DNA from: an uncultured Oscillospiraceae bacterium
GTDB lineage: Bacteria; Bacillota; Clostridia; Oscillospirales; Oscillospiraceae
Length of the DNA stretch: 6,442 bases
Direction of reading: 5' to 3'
NCBI GenBank assembly: GCA_900756495.1
Contig: CAAEKI010000280.1
Coordinates: forward strand, 1 to 6,442
A model generated the notes under the pieces. That model made no database searches. It saw only the letters and a program-made list of their open reading frames with translations, and was not told the origin of the DNA. Shown piece after piece: positions 5,704 through 6,442 of the stretch; positions within the stretch are counted from its first letter, which is position 1, and every line of letters begins with the position of its first letter. Made by a program: the position numbers and the translations under genes.

Positions 5704-5768
5704 ACAGCGAGAAAGACAACGCAGAAGCTGTCTTGCGGCGGCAGTCTGGTGACTGCCGCCGCCGCTGT
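5704..5768 (+). promoter_or_regulatory. Compact three-way-junction RNA candidate before dapF
   Basis: Three nested helices fit with almost no spare bases. P1 pairs ACAGCG (5704-5709) with CGCTGT (5763-5768). P2 pairs AAGACA (5713-5718) with TGTCTT (5729-5734), with an inner GC-AGAA-GC. P3 is a perfect 12-bp GC-rich stem (5735-5746 with 5751-5762) capped by TGGT. P2, P3 and the 3' strand of P1 abut directly. No T run follows, so P3 is not a standard intrinsic terminator for the ANTAR gene. GCTGTCT occurs twice (5727-5733 and 5764-5770), so the 5' strand of P1 could pair with either copy, allowing two folds. The dapF ribosome binding site begins five bases after P1. The function is unknown, and P3 is the only helix that is certain. 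Confidence 0.4.
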
Positions 5769-5785
5769 CTATGGAGGTGGCTGAA

Positions 5786-6442
5786 ATGAAATTTACCAAG
5801 ATGCACGGCCTGGGGAACGACTACATCTATCTCAACTGTATGGAGGGGGAGCCGGAGGGATTGCCGGCTCTGGCCCGGCGGCTGTCCGACCGCCACTTTG
5901 GAGTAGGGGGAGACGGCCTAATCTGTATCGGGCCGTCAGAGACGGCTGATTTTAAAATGCGGATGTTCAATGCCGACGGTTCTGAGGGAGCGATGTGCGG
6001 CAACGGTATCCGCTGCTTGGGTAAATTTGTATACGACCAGGGCCTGACGAAAAAGACGGCCTTGAGCGTGGAGACTGCGTCCGGGGTAAAATTCCTCGCC
6101 CTGCGCCCAAAGGAGGGCCAGGTGGAGGAGGTGACGGTGGACATGGGAATACCCGTTTTGGATCACGTCAGAATCCTGCCCATACTGGGTATGAACTACA
6201 CCGTATATCCGGTATCTATGGGCAACCCCCACGCGGTGGTCTTTCTGGATGGCATCGGCGAATTGAAGCTGGAGGAGCTGGGGCCGCGCTTCGAATGCCA
6301 TTCCAGTTTCCTCGGACGCACCAATGCCGAGTTTGTTGAGGTCCTCTCCCGTGACAGCCTGAACATGCGGGTTTGGGAGCGGGGGAGCGGGGAGACCCTG
6401 GCCTGCGGCACAGGGGCCTGCGCCGCGCTGGCCGCCGCCGTA
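5786..6442 (+). CDS. dapF: Diaminopimelate epimerase (C-terminus cut by window edge)
   Basis: Interconverts LL- and meso-diaminopimelate in the cytoplasm, for lysine and peptidoglycan synthesis. The frame is open for 219 codons to the window end; the family is about 270-280 residues, so some 55 are missing. The start at 5786 follows GGAGGTGG (5773-5780) by five bases and gives the canonical MKFTKMHGLGNDY. An in-frame ATG at 5771 overlaps that ribosome binding site and is less likely. Motifs are RHFGVGGDGL (36-45), FNADGSEGAMCGNGIR (61-76) with catalytic Cys71, SMGNPHAV (144-151), and WERGSGET (197-204) followed by ACGTGAC (206-212) with catalytic Cys207. Both halves of the two-fold epimerase domain are thus present. 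It lies 97 bases after the ANTAR gene on the same strand, with no clear promoter, so read-through from the glnA unit is possible. The gap holds a structured RNA candidate. Confidence 0.96.
   Translation, partial: MKFTKMHGLGNDYIYLNCMEGEPEGLPALARRLSDRHFGVGGDGLICIGPSETADFKMRMFNADGSEGAMCGNGIRCLGKFVYDQGLTKKTALSVETASGVKFLALRPKEGQVEEVTVDMGIPVLDHVRILPILGMNYTVYPVSMGNPHAVVFLDGIGELKLEELGPRFECHSSFLGRTNAEFVEVLSRDSLNMRVWERGSGETLACGTGACAALAAAV

Noticed and set aside
5735..5762. GC-rich 12-bp hairpin as an intrinsic terminator of the ANTAR gene
   Set aside because: No T tract follows on either strand, so Rho-independent termination is not supported.

Overview
The window reads as ordinary chromosome from an anaerobic, fairly GC-rich Firmicute. 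It is most likely a Clostridia member of the Oscillospiraceae/Ruminococcaceae kind. That placement is inferred from a B. subtilis-type (GSI-alpha) glutamine synthetase, a PurF with a propeptide and iron-sulfur cysteines, a glnA gene followed directly by an ANTAR antiterminator gene (an arrangement known from Clostridium), strong GGAGG ribosome binding sites and GC-rich coding sequence.

Layout. Positions 1-1740 (minus strand) hold asnB, glutamine-hydrolysing asparagine synthetase, whose C-terminus runs off the left edge. Positions 1741-2097 (357 bases) are a divergent intergenic region. It carries the asnB leader with a terminator-like hairpin, a probable asnB promoter, and on the plus strand a foldable RNA leader in front of purF. 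Positions 2098-3462 are purF. Positions 3463-3771 (309 bases) hold a 50-base imperfect dyad, a near-consensus sigma-A promoter and a leader terminator for glnA. Positions 3772-5103 are glnA. Positions 5152-5688 encode a protein with a degenerate receiver domain and an RNA-binding ANTAR domain. Positions 5689-5785 contain a compact potential three-way-junction RNA. From 5786 to the right edge is dapF, truncated at its C-terminus.

How the parts fit. GlnA makes glutamine; PurF and AsnB both spend its amide nitrogen through N-terminal class II (Cys-nucleophile) amidotransferase domains. The ANTAR protein is the obvious candidate regulator. ANTAR proteins work on leader RNA, and the window contains two perfect hairpins with six-base loops carrying A at loop position 1 and G at position 4, the features reported for ANTAR targets. 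One is in the asnB leader, built into a terminator (loop AGGGUA). The other is directly before the ANTAR gene, covering its Shine-Dalgarno sequence (loop ACUGAG). The glnA leader has a clear intrinsic terminator overlapping an alternative hairpin. The most interesting hypothesis here is therefore a local RNA-based glutamine circuit: an ANTAR protein without a phosphorylatable receiver controlling asnB, glnA and itself. DapF (meso-diaminopimelate synthesis) is metabolically separate but on the same strand downstream. No mobile element, CRISPR array, tRNA or rRNA was seen.
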